In this document: positions 33,701-43,055 of the stretch, one piece after another
How positions within the stretch are numbered: the stretch's first letter is position 1
Layout: each line of letters starts with the position of its first letter
Assembly: GCA_001970955.1 (NCBI GenBank)
Contig: MPUH01000098.1
Location: 44,882-108,881, forward strand
Direction: 5' to 3'
Source: Stentor coeruleus
Taxonomy: Eukaryota; Ciliophora; Heterotrichea; Heterotrichida; Stentoridae
Length of the DNA stretch: 64,000 bases
The notes under the pieces: model-generated
Told to the model about the DNA's origin: nothing
Database searches by the model: none
Seen by the model: the letters and a program-made list of their open reading frames with translations, nothing else
Position numbers and translations under genes: made by a program

Positions 33701-34778
33701 TGTTGATTTTAAAACCAGTATTTTTGATGTTTATCAAAAATTTTCACTAATGGAAGATGAATCAATTAGAGAAAGGGCCTTAGATTCATTAAGCCTTACA
33801 TGGGTAAGATTTCCTGAACTTATTATCAAATCAGATAGTCTAATAAAAAAAGCTTGGCAAGTAGCTAATACAGCTAATAAAAAAATAAAATTATTACAAA
33901 TGTTTTATGAGTTCATGCGTCATTGTAATGAAGCAATAAAAGAAGGTTCAGATGAAGATAAAGGAAATGTTGTTTCTGTGATTTTTGGCTATTTAGATAA
34001 TATATTAGAATGTACAAAAAATGAAAAACCTGATGTTAGAGAAAGCGCAGCTGAAGTACTTAAACTTATTTTTATTCAAGGGACTATAAATGCTAGTAAA
34101 TTTGTATCTGTATTATTTTCTATGTTAGGAGATGAAAGTTTAATAGTCAGGGAAGCAGCATATTTTTGTGTAGAAAAAGGATTTATAAAAAGCCCTGATT
34201 TAATAACTATCAATATGCAAAGCTCATTAAAGGAAGCTTTTGAATTTCAAAGTAAAATATTAAAACAAAGGGATCTTAAAGAAAGTTATTATTCTAAAGT
34301 TTATGGGCTTATTAAAGGGAAAAAGAGTGTAAGGAACAAAATGCTAAACACTATTTTGCATTCATTAGAACCAAATGACCCTGATTTTACAGAATATTTA
34401 TGTGAAATGATTTCTTTGTTTGTGTATTCAACGATGGAAGAAATATGTTTAATACTCCAATATATTAATGGAAAAATACAAGCATCAGCATTTAGACTAC
34501 TACGAATTATAAAAGTAAGGAAAAATAATAAAGAAACTCTTAAAAGAGATTATATAATTGAATGTGTTTTGCAAATTCAACTTATTATACTGAAAAACCA
34601 TCTTATTTTAGCTTATCAAATCAAATCATTTGATGAAATTCAAGATAAACCAGTTCAAAAGAATGAAGAAGCAACATTGTTTCAAGAAGAATACGAAGAG
34701 TTTAAATGCTATAATAAAATTCAGGAAATCAAAGATGATGACTTAATTAAATTTAAATATAAAGTAAGAAATATTTAG
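30759..34778 (+). CDS. SCC2: Cohesin loader SCC2/NIPBL with a PHD finger
   Basis: HEAT-repeat protein that loads cohesin onto chromosomes. 1339 residues. The diagnostic block at about residues 630-730 includes DTSIAVREATVELIGKFI and KGPSVRRRVIRILKDII, very close to the conserved Scc2/Nipped-B/NIPBL core. A PHD finger sits at about residues 456-501: C-x-C, then CDMIQCEECWKWFHLDC, then WFCDDC (a Cys4-His-Cys3 pattern). An internal PHD finger is known in plant SCC2 and absent from animal and fungal versions. HEAT-like helices fill the rest. The N-terminus is short compared with NIPBL. ATG at 30759, TAG stop; no intron. Confidence 0.9.
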   Translation: MSGIEKDTESLTEIAKRNQNFLRKYQSAAPTLTKSRSKSALMKVTPDISIDSTSLQFIISNIDIDEPFNQYDKIDDLITKLKHKEALNKIPFTVLDEFVKKVRKIIPKYSIIEYTKNYKSEAKALIKILEPSKTYLNLISTKIVDQRLIVDELLEKILKTTQSALDKLIIPLAHYPNKENFKILESKKIKRCMASLCGVIEYFSTLISKKCFQEYLVISLAELLIKTLFAEGAEILHLTCSYALASIVHSYNKMTVQVINEIINNLLVLTNDPNLAIGTKSKKVHCREYTVAEGVEIKFSTFMVISVLQNFSSLSEALRLDGKVNLKLVNKQIQETLGLSQHFVNEVCERAFKVKSESQEYRTFLDCFILDLLKLIFRPEFPLAFQVLNLVIIKIFGALKAFSAIIRHYAIDEMSLIASSLKQTIHEIKKLPIVPQNITKVSMTNHPSDNLMASLCICKEGWSDEKCDMIQCEECWKWFHLDCVGLNLEKYSDNTWFCDDCRLFQYLQHISIQEVNFNEDEIFALPLEIISVSIQFQRVYQELIINYLISNGGRMEESSRSLWLAHWLSEKEDQNLVHLWQTPSKSPNLPRLSEKGTIKLLRQYLLAFDLGLTYLHTQHRIISLLTAAQPLTRAKAIKSLSAIVSADPECLLEDIIEAAVTERLNDTSIAVREATVELIGKFITYKSEFSDSYFIALMERLTDKGPSVRRRVIRILKDIISNDPENERRIGIYCEVIKRINDDSEGIRDAVVCLFEEVWFSAKTEKFFVSFLQTIKVLKIKEPIIMLFKAILEKDQKYKGALERITQTATEQLIASNLLGNSILCAKLIEIVSMTAPELLVDQITTLHQFLTASQSTPEESELLTSICIVIGQSSEHLNSLNVAKIKRIENQLITLVYTQSSSVVTQAINALCKIVRLCSRNHSIITSLITKCFTLLKGQAKIISNDKNNLSSVFRALLALGLCIKYYESSIYNEFSLEEGVDFKTSIFDVYQKFSLMEDESIRERALDSLSLTWVRFPELIIKSDSLIKKAWQVANTANKKIKLLQMFYEFMRHCNEAIKEGSDEDKGNVVSVIFGYLDNILECTKNEKPDVRESAAEVLKLIFIQGTINASKFVSVLFSMLGDESLIVREAAYFCVEKGFIKSPDLITINMQSSLKEAFEFQSKILKQRDLKESYYSKVYGLIKGKKSVRNKMLNTILHSLEPNDPDFTEYLCEMISLFVYSTMEEICLILQYINGKIQASAFRLLRIIKVRKNNKETLKRDYIIECVLQIQLIILKNHLILAYQIKSFDEIQDKPVQKNEEATLFQEEYEEFKCYNKIQEIKDDDLIKFKYKVRNI

Positions 34779-35069
34779 TTCAAACAGTGCTTGAAATCCC
34801 AAAATCTTGAAGATGGACCTATGAAGAAAAGAACTAGAAAGCAAACTGAAGGCGAAGTGACAACTAAACAAATTATAAGTATTTAATTTTTATTAGATTG
34901 ATGTCGATTAATAAAAAATAGTAGATTAATAAAAACACATTATCATTTTACAGTAACTGATTATTTTAAGCTAATATAACTATCACTTCAAATCACTTAT
35001 CATTAAAAGATTCCTTTAATTCTCACAAATTACAATTTCTTTTATTAAATTGTTTAATAATTTTATTTT

Positions 35070-35741
35070 TTATCTATTCTCACCAAATAAAGACAATGAT
35101 ACTATATTTGTAATCCTTTCTTCTTCCATACTTGATTGGACTTCTGAAATTTTATGTAAATCTTCAATTGACCCTTGAGAGAATTTCATATCAATTTCCA
35201 TTTCTTTATCAATCATCATATTAGGATTGTTTATTAATAAATTTCTGCTAGGCGATTTCTTCATATTATAATTTATATCACCAAGTTCCATAAGTGTATG
35301 ATTCAAATTCTTTGGAAGTTCTGATCGTTTTGGAGCTGATCTTGGTGGATTTACCTCACAATAAAAAGTTAAATTTCTTTGATTTTGGGTTGTTTGAGGA
35401 CGAGATTTGGTTCTTTTTGGTGGAGGTTTAGGAATAATTTCTTGTTTTGGAAAAAACATTTTATTGTAAACATAAGAATTTGGACATGGCTTAATATTAG
35501 GCCTTGTAGTACAAGAAGAAGATGCTGGACGCCTTTTATCTTTCTTTCTAGACTCAGATATTTGTGGTGGATAAGCTATTTTTTGTTGCCTTGGGTTCAT
35601 TGTCAGAATTACAGGTTTATCATACATTTCATAACAGGATTTAGGAAGGATTGAGAAATATAGGCTTCTTGATACTGAAGGAAGTCTTAAGAGTTTTGGA
35701 TGTTCAGGGATAACTTCAACTGTGATAAGCTTAGATTCCAT
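35070..35741 (-). CDS. Hypothetical basic Pro-rich protein
   Basis: 223 residues, not recognised. The middle is rich in Pro, Arg, Lys and Ser (KDKRRPASSS, PKPPPKRTKSRPQTTQNQ), probably disordered; the C-terminal 60 residues are more acidic with repeated Met and Ile. No membrane segment. ATG at 35741, TAG stop. A basic disordered stretch like this is common in microtubule-associated and chromatin proteins; no choice can be made. Confidence 0.6.
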   Translation of the reverse strand: MESKLITVEVIPEHPKLLRLPSVSRSLYFSILPKSCYEMYDKPVILTMNPRQQKIAYPPQISESRKKDKRRPASSSCTTRPNIKPCPNSYVYNKMFFPKQEIIPKPPPKRTKSRPQTTQNQRNLTFYCEVNPPRSAPKRSELPKNLNHTLMELGDINYNMKKSPSRNLLINNPNMMIDKEMEIDMKFSQGSIEDLHKISEVQSSMEEERITNIVSLSLFGENR

Positions 35742-36032
35742 TTAATATATGAAGATATTTATAAGTTCTTGAGATTATGTCTTGATATTTTTATAGTAAA
35801 AGATTTTAACATATTAAGGGTTAGACACTTGAATCGAGGTTTATTTATTTTCCTGCCTATAGACTGTCCTTCATATTAGATATGAATTATCACAATTTTG
35901 TCTTTTACTACCATATCTAAAGACATATGAAAACTATAATCCAAAATTTGTAATTTCAAACACATGATAATTTACTAAGAAACTAAAAAAAAAACTTTCT
36001 ATTAAAATAATGATAATTGATTATTAAGCTAA

Positions 36033-36560
36033 TCAGTTCAGATTATCAATATCTACTGGGAATAAACTTTTTTCAAATAGTTGAAGTTGAAATAAAAACC
36101 CTGGGTTAGGCATAACACAATGTCTTTTCTCTTTAATAGCAAGTAAAGCTTGTTCTAATCTAAGATGATGTTTTTGCATTAAATATCCACAACATATAGT
36201 AGCTGATCTACTTCTTCCAGCAAAACAATGAACTAATACTTTTCCACCACCTTGAAGAGCTGAATCAATAAATTCAATAGATTCGGGTATTAGATTCAAA
36301 ATATTTGATTCTGCTGTATCAAGTAATTCTAAAGATTTATAGATAAATGTTTCAGGAAAACTCTCGTTCAAATGATCTGCTGCAACTAGTATATGAGTCA
36401 CACCTGATGCAACTAAATAATCTTGGTTTAAAGCTGCTCCGATACTTCCAATAAACAGTCCAGGAATAATTTCAGCAGGTATTGGGTCATCTTTTTTGAA
36501 TTTAAGGGCAAGGAGCATTTTAACTTGCTTGATAATCTTATTTTTACGCTCTTCGTCCAT
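36033..36560 (-). CDS. Dual-specificity protein phosphatase
   Basis: 175 residues, a single DUSP domain. The signature loop VLVHCFAGRSRSATICCGY contains HC-x5-R (Cys about 112, Arg about 118) followed by Ser. The upstream segment AEIIPGLFIGSIGAALNQ is the typical entry strand and GVTHILVA the following one; a candidate general-acid Asp is DTAESN near residue 80. Size fits atypical DUSPs without a MAP-kinase-binding domain. ATG at 36560; the stop is TGA at 36033-36035, one of the few TGA stops here. Confidence 0.93.
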   Translation of the reverse strand: MDEERKNKIIKQVKMLLALKFKKDDPIPAEIIPGLFIGSIGAALNQDYLVASGVTHILVAADHLNESFPETFIYKSLELLDTAESNILNLIPESIEFIDSALQGGGKVLVHCFAGRSRSATICCGYLMQKHHLRLEQALLAIKEKRHCVMPNPGFLFQLQLFEKSLFPVDIDNLN

Positions 36561-37164
36561 TATTTATAACTCTAATAATTTTAATAGATTTGCAAATTGT
36601 TGAAAAAATAACACGGGCTGTTCTGAGGATGATGAAGTTTTGGTTTAAATTATTTGGTTTGTGTTTGATTAGATCTTTTATTTTATCCTTAAATTTTATG
36701 AGTTAATTTAGTTTTTATAATTTTTTATGTATTTTAGTCATGCTTTTCTTTGTATATTCAAGATTATATTCTTATATATTATTATCCATATATTTAATTT
36801 AATAGTTTTATGTTTATTAATTTCAGGTTATGATTTAAGTCTAAATTGTTAGTCTATCGCCAGTATACATTGTATCTACCCTGCTAAAATTCTTGGATTT
36901 CTAATCTTAGCAAGTAATTATTAGACCTTATGACAATATACATTGTATCTACCCTGCTAAAATTCTTGGATTTCTAATCTTAGCAAGTAATTATTAGACC
37001 TTATAGACTTAATTATAAAGACATTCTTTCAAAGATTTTTCGATAGAATGTGATGAAATATGAAAAACTCATTCTAACTTGTAAAGCTTGCATAAAAAGT
37101 TGTAAACCAATAACAACATTAACTATAACTAAATAAAATAATCTTATTAAGAAAACTAATTATC
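36561..37164. other. Intergenic region with tandem repeat
   Basis: 604 bp upstream of the DUSP gene. Apart from the 73-bp tandem repeat at 36864-37004 it is AT-rich, with no gene seen. Confidence 0.5.
36864..37004. repeat. Two-copy 73-bp tandem repeat with internal hairpin
   Basis: A 68-bp core at 36864-36931 recurs at 36937-37004, without an N between. Each copy holds the inverted pair GCTAAAATT / AATCTTAGC (one mismatch) around an 11-nt loop. Confidence 0.85.
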
Positions 37165-37824
37165 CTAATCAATCCCATACTCTAACTCATCAATGCTATC
37201 ATCAGAACCTTCAATAAGTTTTTGCTTGTGATTTTCTAATTTTTGGATTTCTATTTCTAATTCATTCGTTCTCATATTCAAACTTTGTAAATATTCAGTT
37301 TTTTGTTTTCTTCTAAATATTTTATCTATATCAACTCCTTTAGCCAGCATCTCTTTCATCTTCCAATGAAATGCGCTCTTTAATGACATTAAATTAAGCT
37401 CCATAGCTTTCTTTATTTTAAGTTTATAAAGTAATAAATTTCTTGATATTGGGTCTCTTTGTAAAAAATCAAATAAATTGTTTAGTTTATTTGAAAGATA
37501 AGCTTGTTTCTCTTCATAAAATTTTATTGACTTTTGTAAGTGGGATATGGAAAGAATTAAATCTGACAAGAATGAATCAAGAAGAGAATCAAGTTCGATT
37601 AGTTTGTCTGGATTATCAGGTGATTGGTTTTTTAAATTGGATAGAATGGATGATTGGGTTTTCAAATCTTCCAAAAGGCTATTGAATGCACAAACTACAT
37701 CGTCAGTTTTTTCAGCAGTCCCAATTTTGCTTTGCATCAGCTTTTTGTTTTCTTTGTTCAAGGCAGATATCTGGTCGTATAGTATTTTAACTTCAAGGTC
37801 CTTAGTATTTTGGGATGAACTCAT
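37165..37824 (-). CDS. Coiled-coil protein, head-to-head with the next gene
   Basis: 219 residues, almost entirely helical, coiled coil at about residues 5-40, 60-115 and 165-215. No other domain. ATG at 37824, TAG stop. The ATG of the next gene lies at 37847, leaving 22 bp between start codons. Function unknown; co-expression with its partner is a reasonable inference. Confidence 0.7.
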   Translation of the reverse strand: MSSSQNTKDLEVKILYDQISALNKENKKLMQSKIGTAEKTDDVVCAFNSLLEDLKTQSSILSNLKNQSPDNPDKLIELDSLLDSFLSDLILSISHLQKSIKFYEEKQAYLSNKLNNLFDFLQRDPISRNLLLYKLKIKKAMELNLMSLKSAFHWKMKEMLAKGVDIDKIFRRKQKTEYLQSLNMRTNELEIEIQKLENHKQKLIEGSDDSIDELEYGID

Positions 37825-37846
37825 AAGCCATTAATATATAGTAATT

Positions 37847-39682
37847 ATGGCTGAGATTCAAAGTCCGTCAGACTCTTTTCCAGAGAGTTTTGCAAAGCAG
37901 GCATCGAATTTGTTTTACACTGAAAAGTCACTTATAAAAATTCGTCAGGGTCTTCCAATAGAAAAACAGGAAGAATTCACATCTCAAATACAATCTCTAT
38001 CAAGAGAGCGTACAACTTTTCTAGCTTCCATCAAAGGCCAATCTCCTTTTGCTACCGAAGAAAACACGAAAACTCTTGCAGAAATTCAAGAAAAATTCAA
38101 TGACTGCTTGGATGAAATGATTTCAGAAATCGTTGAAGCCTCCGAAAATGTTGAATACAAAGAGAATGAAAACTTTTCTAAAGTTCTTCGAAGGGTAAAG
38201 ACAAGCACAAAAGGTATGATTGTAGGGAATTTTAATGAAGTTATAGCTTCAATGGACAGAATTTTGGCCATAGGAGAAAATCTGATAGTTCATGGCTATC
38301 AAAAACTTTTCATTGATAATACCTCTATGAAGGATCAGCTTCAATCTGTAATTGATGAAAGACAAAATCTGCCAATTTTAAGTAAACCATTAGATAACTT
38401 AATTGCAAGGCAGAACTTTTGTGAAAAACAATTGGGGTGTTTATTGAAATTATTAGAAGAAGCTAATACATTGACTGATTTAATAACAAAACTTCAAGAA
38501 TTTGATAAGAGGCAGATACAGTTCCAACAAGCATCACAGTTTACTATTGATGCTATGAAAAAGTTCTTTTATAGACCTGAAGTAAGAAAAACTAATGAAC
38601 GTAGAAGGACTTATTTAAGTGTTAGCTATGCGGATCCATCAAATCCTAGAGAAGGTTTGGATATTTTAAGAGATCAATTGAATTCTGTTATAAGAAATTT
38701 GAATAGTCTTTGTGATATGGAAGATGCTAAAGTAAGAACTGTAAAGAGATCTGATTTGGGAGACCAATGCGAAAATGAATATGAGGAATCTCTTGCTGCA
38801 TTTGAAGAAGAGAAAGAACTATTCAAAAAAACACTTGAAATCCTGGTGAGTATTGAAGATAATCAAGTGGATTTAGAAAGATCAGATAAAATTATTGACG
38901 ATTTTAAACTTCCTGAAGATGTTCCTCAGAATCAATTAGACTTCATTAAATTCTTTGTCCAATTAGGTATGACAACTCCTAAACAACGCCTTCAGCAAGC
39001 TAAGCTAATATTCGACCTAGTTCAGAGATTTGACCAAGATCACTCAATGTATTCTTCATTAGTTGACAAACTTCAAGCCGAAGTATCAGACTTAACATTA
39101 GAAAATACTCAACTTAAATCTCAAGTCCAAGGAAGAGCAATTGAGCAGATGAGCGATGGTAGTCATTCACTGAAAGAACTCATGGAATTCCAAGAGCATC
39201 TTAAAGCATCAATCCAAGAAAATCTTGAAGGACAACTTCGTAAAAGAGTTACTGAAATGGCCATGATCTCCAGTGGTATTGGATCAATTCTTCTTGAAAT
39301 CAATCCTGATGAAGATATGAAAATTCGCCTTGACGAGTTTGATAATGAATTTTTAAGGGCTGAAAGTCTTAGTGACCTTGTTGAACTTGTTTCTCATAGT
39401 CAAACTTGGATATTCCGCATAGTTTGTAAGCTTGGAAAAGTTAATGATAGTTTGATACACTCTAATATTGCTAACTTGAAAAAATCTAAAACATTAAAAG
39501 AAGCGAGAGATGCTATTTCAGGAAAACCTATTGAGTTTCCTCTTGCTTCTATGGATAGAGTATTATCGGATATTATCAAAGCATATCTTTCTGGGCTTGA
39601 TGATCGTAAGGGTAATGTGGATAGCGTTGCTCAAAAACAAGCTGTTTTAGTCAAGCTGCTAAGAGACTATAAAAGCGCATAG
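37847..39682 (+). CDS. Coiled-coil/helical protein, 611 residues
   Basis: Unknown. Helical throughout, with coiled coil at about residues 25-55, 70-110, 310-340 and 390-440 (LVDKLQAEVSDLTLENTQLK). Codon use is richer in C-ending codons than the surrounding AT-rich genes, hinting at higher expression. No membrane segment or enzyme motif. ATG at 37847, TAG stop. Its 5' neighbour is the divergent coiled-coil gene 22 bp away. Confidence 0.72.
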   Translation: MAEIQSPSDSFPESFAKQASNLFYTEKSLIKIRQGLPIEKQEEFTSQIQSLSRERTTFLASIKGQSPFATEENTKTLAEIQEKFNDCLDEMISEIVEASENVEYKENENFSKVLRRVKTSTKGMIVGNFNEVIASMDRILAIGENLIVHGYQKLFIDNTSMKDQLQSVIDERQNLPILSKPLDNLIARQNFCEKQLGCLLKLLEEANTLTDLITKLQEFDKRQIQFQQASQFTIDAMKKFFYRPEVRKTNERRRTYLSVSYADPSNPREGLDILRDQLNSVIRNLNSLCDMEDAKVRTVKRSDLGDQCENEYEESLAAFEEEKELFKKTLEILVSIEDNQVDLERSDKIIDDFKLPEDVPQNQLDFIKFFVQLGMTTPKQRLQQAKLIFDLVQRFDQDHSMYSSLVDKLQAEVSDLTLENTQLKSQVQGRAIEQMSDGSHSLKELMEFQEHLKASIQENLEGQLRKRVTEMAMISSGIGSILLEINPDEDMKIRLDEFDNEFLRAESLSDLVELVSHSQTWIFRIVCKLGKVNDSLIHSNIANLKKSKTLKEARDAISGKPIEFPLASMDRVLSDIIKAYLSGLDDRKGNVDSVAQKQAVLVKLLRDYKSA

Positions 39683-39851
39683 TTAATCATCTTAGATAAA
39701 AACTTTCTCGTTAAATAGTTTTGTAGTTTAAAATATTTTGGTTTTTATGTTTATTTCAAAAAACAAATATTTTAATTCCTAATCAATATCATTATTAATA
39801 TTCTTTCAAGAGATTAGTCTTATATAAAGCCAATTTAACTGAAAGTTATAA

Positions 39852-40343
39852 TTAGTTTAAAAATATGCTAGAAATGCTCTTTGTGTTAAAATGTTTATCA
39901 ATTAATTTATATGTATGGAGAGGGGACACTGGTCTAGAACGATCTTTTATCACACTTTGTATTGATATTATTTTACGATGATTGACATTTAATTTTTCTA
40001 ATAGTATCTTTGGATTAAACTGAATATATATTACCGATGAATGATCTCGATAAAAGTTTCTTATAAATTTATTGTTTTGAGGTTTGCTAATTTTAAGCAT
40101 TAAAGGTGTTGGTGAAGCTGCTGCTCTTCTAATTTGAATAAGATTTCCAATTTTCTGAGGACTGATACATGATTTCTTATTTCTTAAAGATGCCGAACGG
40201 TTTTCATTCTTATTTTTGACTTCTGGCAAATTGGTTCTTATTTTTTTCTTTGACTTAACCCAAGAACATAAACTTTGCAAAGTTACTTCTGAATCAATTT
40301 CCTCTTCACCTATCATTCTTAGATCTTGAACAGAATCTTCCAT
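39852..40343 (-). CDS. Hypothetical basic protein
   Basis: 163 residues from the ATG at 40343; an upstream in-frame TTG at 40367 would add 8 residues and is not preferred. Acidic at the start (MEDSVQDLRMIGEEEIDSEV), strongly basic afterwards. No known domain. TAA stop. It is divergent from the MORN gene, 89 bp apart, and convergent with the coiled-coil gene at 37847. Confidence 0.55.
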   Translation of the reverse strand: MEDSVQDLRMIGEEEIDSEVTLQSLCSWVKSKKKIRTNLPEVKNKNENRSASLRNKKSCISPQKIGNLIQIRRAAASPTPLMLKISKPQNNKFIRNFYRDHSSVIYIQFNPKILLEKLNVNHRKIISIQSVIKDRSRPVSPLHTYKLIDKHFNTKSISSIFLN

Positions 40344-40432
40344 AATATTATCTTTATATAAACACAATTTAATTTACTTTAATATGTTTTGTGATCTTAT
40401 GAGTTATTCTTACTAAAATTCTTAATATAAAT

Positions 40433-41347
40433 ATGGGCTCACAGTGTTCATGCTATTCAAATTCTTCCGATTCTCGTTTAGAAGAATATGATATGTTACA
40501 TCAAGAAAATTGCCATAAAGCAAGAATAATACATAGCTCTAACCAATCTGGGTTTATTAAAGAAATATGTGAAAGTTGGAATGATAAAGTTAAATCTACT
40601 GAAGCAAAACTTGGCATTTTCTTTTTTGACGAAAACGATATGCTTAGTGAAGATTTAGGCTTGCCATTATACTCTCCTGAGGGTTGGTTATATATTGGTC
40701 AAGTAAATAGCAATGGAAAAAAGTCAGGTAGAGGTGTTTATATTTGGCCAGATGGGGCAAAGTATATTGGATATTGGAGTAATGATAAAGCTCATGGTAA
40801 AGGTCGTTTAATCCATGCTGATGGTGATGCTTATGAAGGAGACTGGATCCAAGACAAGGCTGAAGGTAGAGGAAAATATACACATTCAGATGGAGCTTGG
40901 TATGAAGGTGAATGGAAAAATGATCAGCAACATGGCCATGGTGAAGAACACTGGATGGATGGATCATCATTTATTGGAAATTATGAAAACGGTCTTCGTC
41001 ATGGATTGGGCGAATTTAAATGGCCTGATAAATCAAATTTTCGAGGAGAATTTTACAAAGGTAAAATTCAAGGACGAGGAACATATCTTTGGGCAGATGG
41101 AAGGATATACACAGGAGAATGGCATAACAATAAGATGAATGGTAAAGGATGTTTATCATGGCCTGATGGTAAAATGTATGATGGTGAATATGCTGATGAT
41201 AAAAGAGAAGGCTTTGGGATTTTTGTATGGACAGATGGGACTAAGTATGAAGGCACATGGAAAAATGGGAAAAGGCATGGAAAAGGGAAAATGTATGCTA
41301 ATGGGAAAGGTTTTGAAGGAGAATGGATTGATGGAGTCCAAGCTTAA
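40433..41347 (+). CDS. MORN-repeat protein
   Basis: 304 residues. The start MGSQCSCYSNSS suits myristoylation at Gly2 with nearby Cys palmitoylation. From about residue 84 on there are about ten consecutive MORN repeats of the form Y-x-G-x-W-x(n)-G-x-G, for example YIGYWSNDKAHGKGR, YEGDWIQDKAEGRGKY and YTGEWHNNKMNGKGC. MORN arrays form extended beta ribbons that mediate dimerisation and membrane or phosphoinositide contact; in ciliates and apicomplexans they often sit at the cell cortex. No catalytic PIP-kinase or histone methyltransferase domain is attached. ATG at 40433, TAA stop. Confidence 0.93.
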   Translation: MGSQCSCYSNSSDSRLEEYDMLHQENCHKARIIHSSNQSGFIKEICESWNDKVKSTEAKLGIFFFDENDMLSEDLGLPLYSPEGWLYIGQVNSNGKKSGRGVYIWPDGAKYIGYWSNDKAHGKGRLIHADGDAYEGDWIQDKAEGRGKYTHSDGAWYEGEWKNDQQHGHGEEHWMDGSSFIGNYENGLRHGLGEFKWPDKSNFRGEFYKGKIQGRGTYLWADGRIYTGEWHNNKMNGKGCLSWPDGKMYDGEYADDKREGFGIFVWTDGTKYEGTWKNGKRHGKGKMYANGKGFEGEWIDGVQA

Positions 41348-41421
41348 TTGTTTTCTAGTATAATTGAAACTAAGTCATTTTATTTATTATAAGATAACCC
41401 TACTTCAAATATAATTAAGAA

Positions 41422-43038
41422 ATGGCTAAAGAAGCATCTGAAATTTATTTAAAAGGTTGGGAATCTGCACAAAATCAGTTAGGACCTTTTCATAGTATTA
41501 CAGAAGCTTTCAAAAGAAGTTACTACGCTCTTCAAAAGGGTAAAAAACTTTATGTAAATATCACTAGAAGTAAAACACCAATACTAATGCTCAAACCTTC
41601 CAATATAGATATTTCGAATAATTCAATAACCAAAGCTAAAAGAATAATTAAACCATCACAAAANCCTTCCAATATAGATATTTCGAATAATTCAATAACC
41701 AAAGCTAAAAGAATAATTAAACCATCACAAAATAAAAAAATTGTTATCAATCGACATCAACAAGATAAATTGAATAGTCTTAAAAGCGTAGACACTCTTG
41801 AGCTTCTAGTAAATGAACTTGAAACTGATATTATAAAGTCTGACATAAGTACTGAAGATCAAAGTAAATATAAAATTGAATTATCAGGAGAAAGATCAGA
41901 AGGTAGAATAAGGAAAACAAGTAAAAAAAATTCAACAAAATATTTTAACAAAATTACAGATTTAGATTCTCTAAGCTTTCAAGGAAAAGGAAGTAGAAAA
42001 AGTTTAGATAGTAAAATGAGTAGAGAAAGTTTTGAACAGAGAAGGTATATGCAAGAAAAGCTTAATGAAGATACTGAAAAAAGTCTTAAAGCAATACAAT
42101 ATAATCTTTATCATAGAGAAAATCTGCGAATAGGGAGTAGTAAAACAGAAAAACAAAATATTGACGATGCAAGGGTTAGATTTAGTAGTGAACAAAAAAA
42201 AAGCATGAAGAAATTTCATGGATATGAAAGATGTGCAAGAAAATCATTTTTAAGCGAGAAAAGGATTGGAATAGGCCGTTCAAAAAAGGAAAGTTCTAGA
42301 GAAAGCCCAATACCAAGTTTTGGGAAAGATCAAACAAACCAACTTCACTCTGTATCGAAAAACCTTGATCAAAAGTCCCAAATTTCCATGAATTCTAGTA
42401 AAGTTTCTCTTCCTCGTATAACTCAAGGTAACTCATTACCAAAAACTAGTGATAAATTTTCTACCTACAGTGAAATTGAGTCCGATTCTGATATTTCTGA
42501 AGAAATTCAAAATGAATCTATTAATAATATCCTAAACTCTTCAACAAAATCTATTGAAGAAGTTAAAAGCTCTCAGTCTTCTTTAAAAAAATCAGAAATC
42601 ATCCAAAAACCTGATCTTCAAATAGCAACTACGTATTCAGAAGTTTTTAATCCAAAAAAAAATAAATTCCCAATAAATATATCAACCCAAACATCAATAG
42701 TTAATCATAACACTTTAGAAACTCAGACTTCAACTACAAAATATTCTTATCTTGAAAGTTTTGCTGCAAGAATTATTCAAAAACACTGGAGAAAATATAA
42801 ATCTATTAATGATCCTGAATATTGGTCTGAGCTACAAACTATTAAAGATGCTCAAAGAAAAGCTGAGAAAGTTTTAGGACAAGTTGATAAGTTAAAACAT
42901 GAATTTAAGATTAAAAGAATGTCATCTTGTGGTACTCCTATACCAAGAAAGACGAAATTGCTTATAGGAAAATTTGAGAAAAGGTCTTCATCTAATCCAA
43001 GAAGCCGAATATTAAAAATGTATAAAAAGGAAAACTAA
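41422..43038 (+). CDS. Ser/Lys-rich protein with an IQ motif
   Basis: About 515 residues once an in-frame 69-bp duplication around an N at 41664 is removed (538 as assembled). Mostly Ser, Lys, Arg, Glu and Asn, likely disordered. Near the C-terminus is an IQ-type calmodulin-binding motif, AARIIQKHWRKYK, followed by a short helix. The N-terminus (EASEIYLKGWESAQNQLGPF) looks folded. Function unknown; calmodulin binding is inference. ATG at 41422, TAA stop; 18 bp later comes the convergent stop of the small single-TM gene. Confidence 0.68.
   Translation: MAKEASEIYLKGWESAQNQLGPFHSITEAFKRSYYALQKGKKLYVNITRSKTPILMLKPSNIDISNNSITKAKRIIKPSQXPSNIDISNNSITKAKRIIKPSQNKKIVINRHQQDKLNSLKSVDTLELLVNELETDIIKSDISTEDQSKYKIELSGERSEGRIRKTSKKNSTKYFNKITDLDSLSFQGKGSRKSLDSKMSRESFEQRRYMQEKLNEDTEKSLKAIQYNLYHRENLRIGSSKTEKQNIDDARVRFSSEQKKSMKKFHGYERCARKSFLSEKRIGIGRSKKESSRESPIPSFGKDQTNQLHSVSKNLDQKSQISMNSSKVSLPRITQGNSLPKTSDKFSTYSEIESDSDISEEIQNESINNILNSSTKSIEEVKSSQSSLKKSEIIQKPDLQIATTYSEVFNPKKNKFPINISTQTSIVNHNTLETQTSTTKYSYLESFAARIIQKHWRKYKSINDPEYWSELQTIKDAQRKAEKVLGQVDKLKHEFKIKRMSSCGTPIPRKTKLLIGKFEKRSSSNPRSRILKMYKKEN
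41596..41732. repeat. Duplicated contig overlap around N at 41664
   Basis: Bases 41596-41663 recur at 41665-41732; the offset of 69 keeps the frame, so it shows only as a repeated 22-residue block. Confidence 0.88.
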
Positions 43039-43055
43039 CTTTAAGTAATCTAAGT

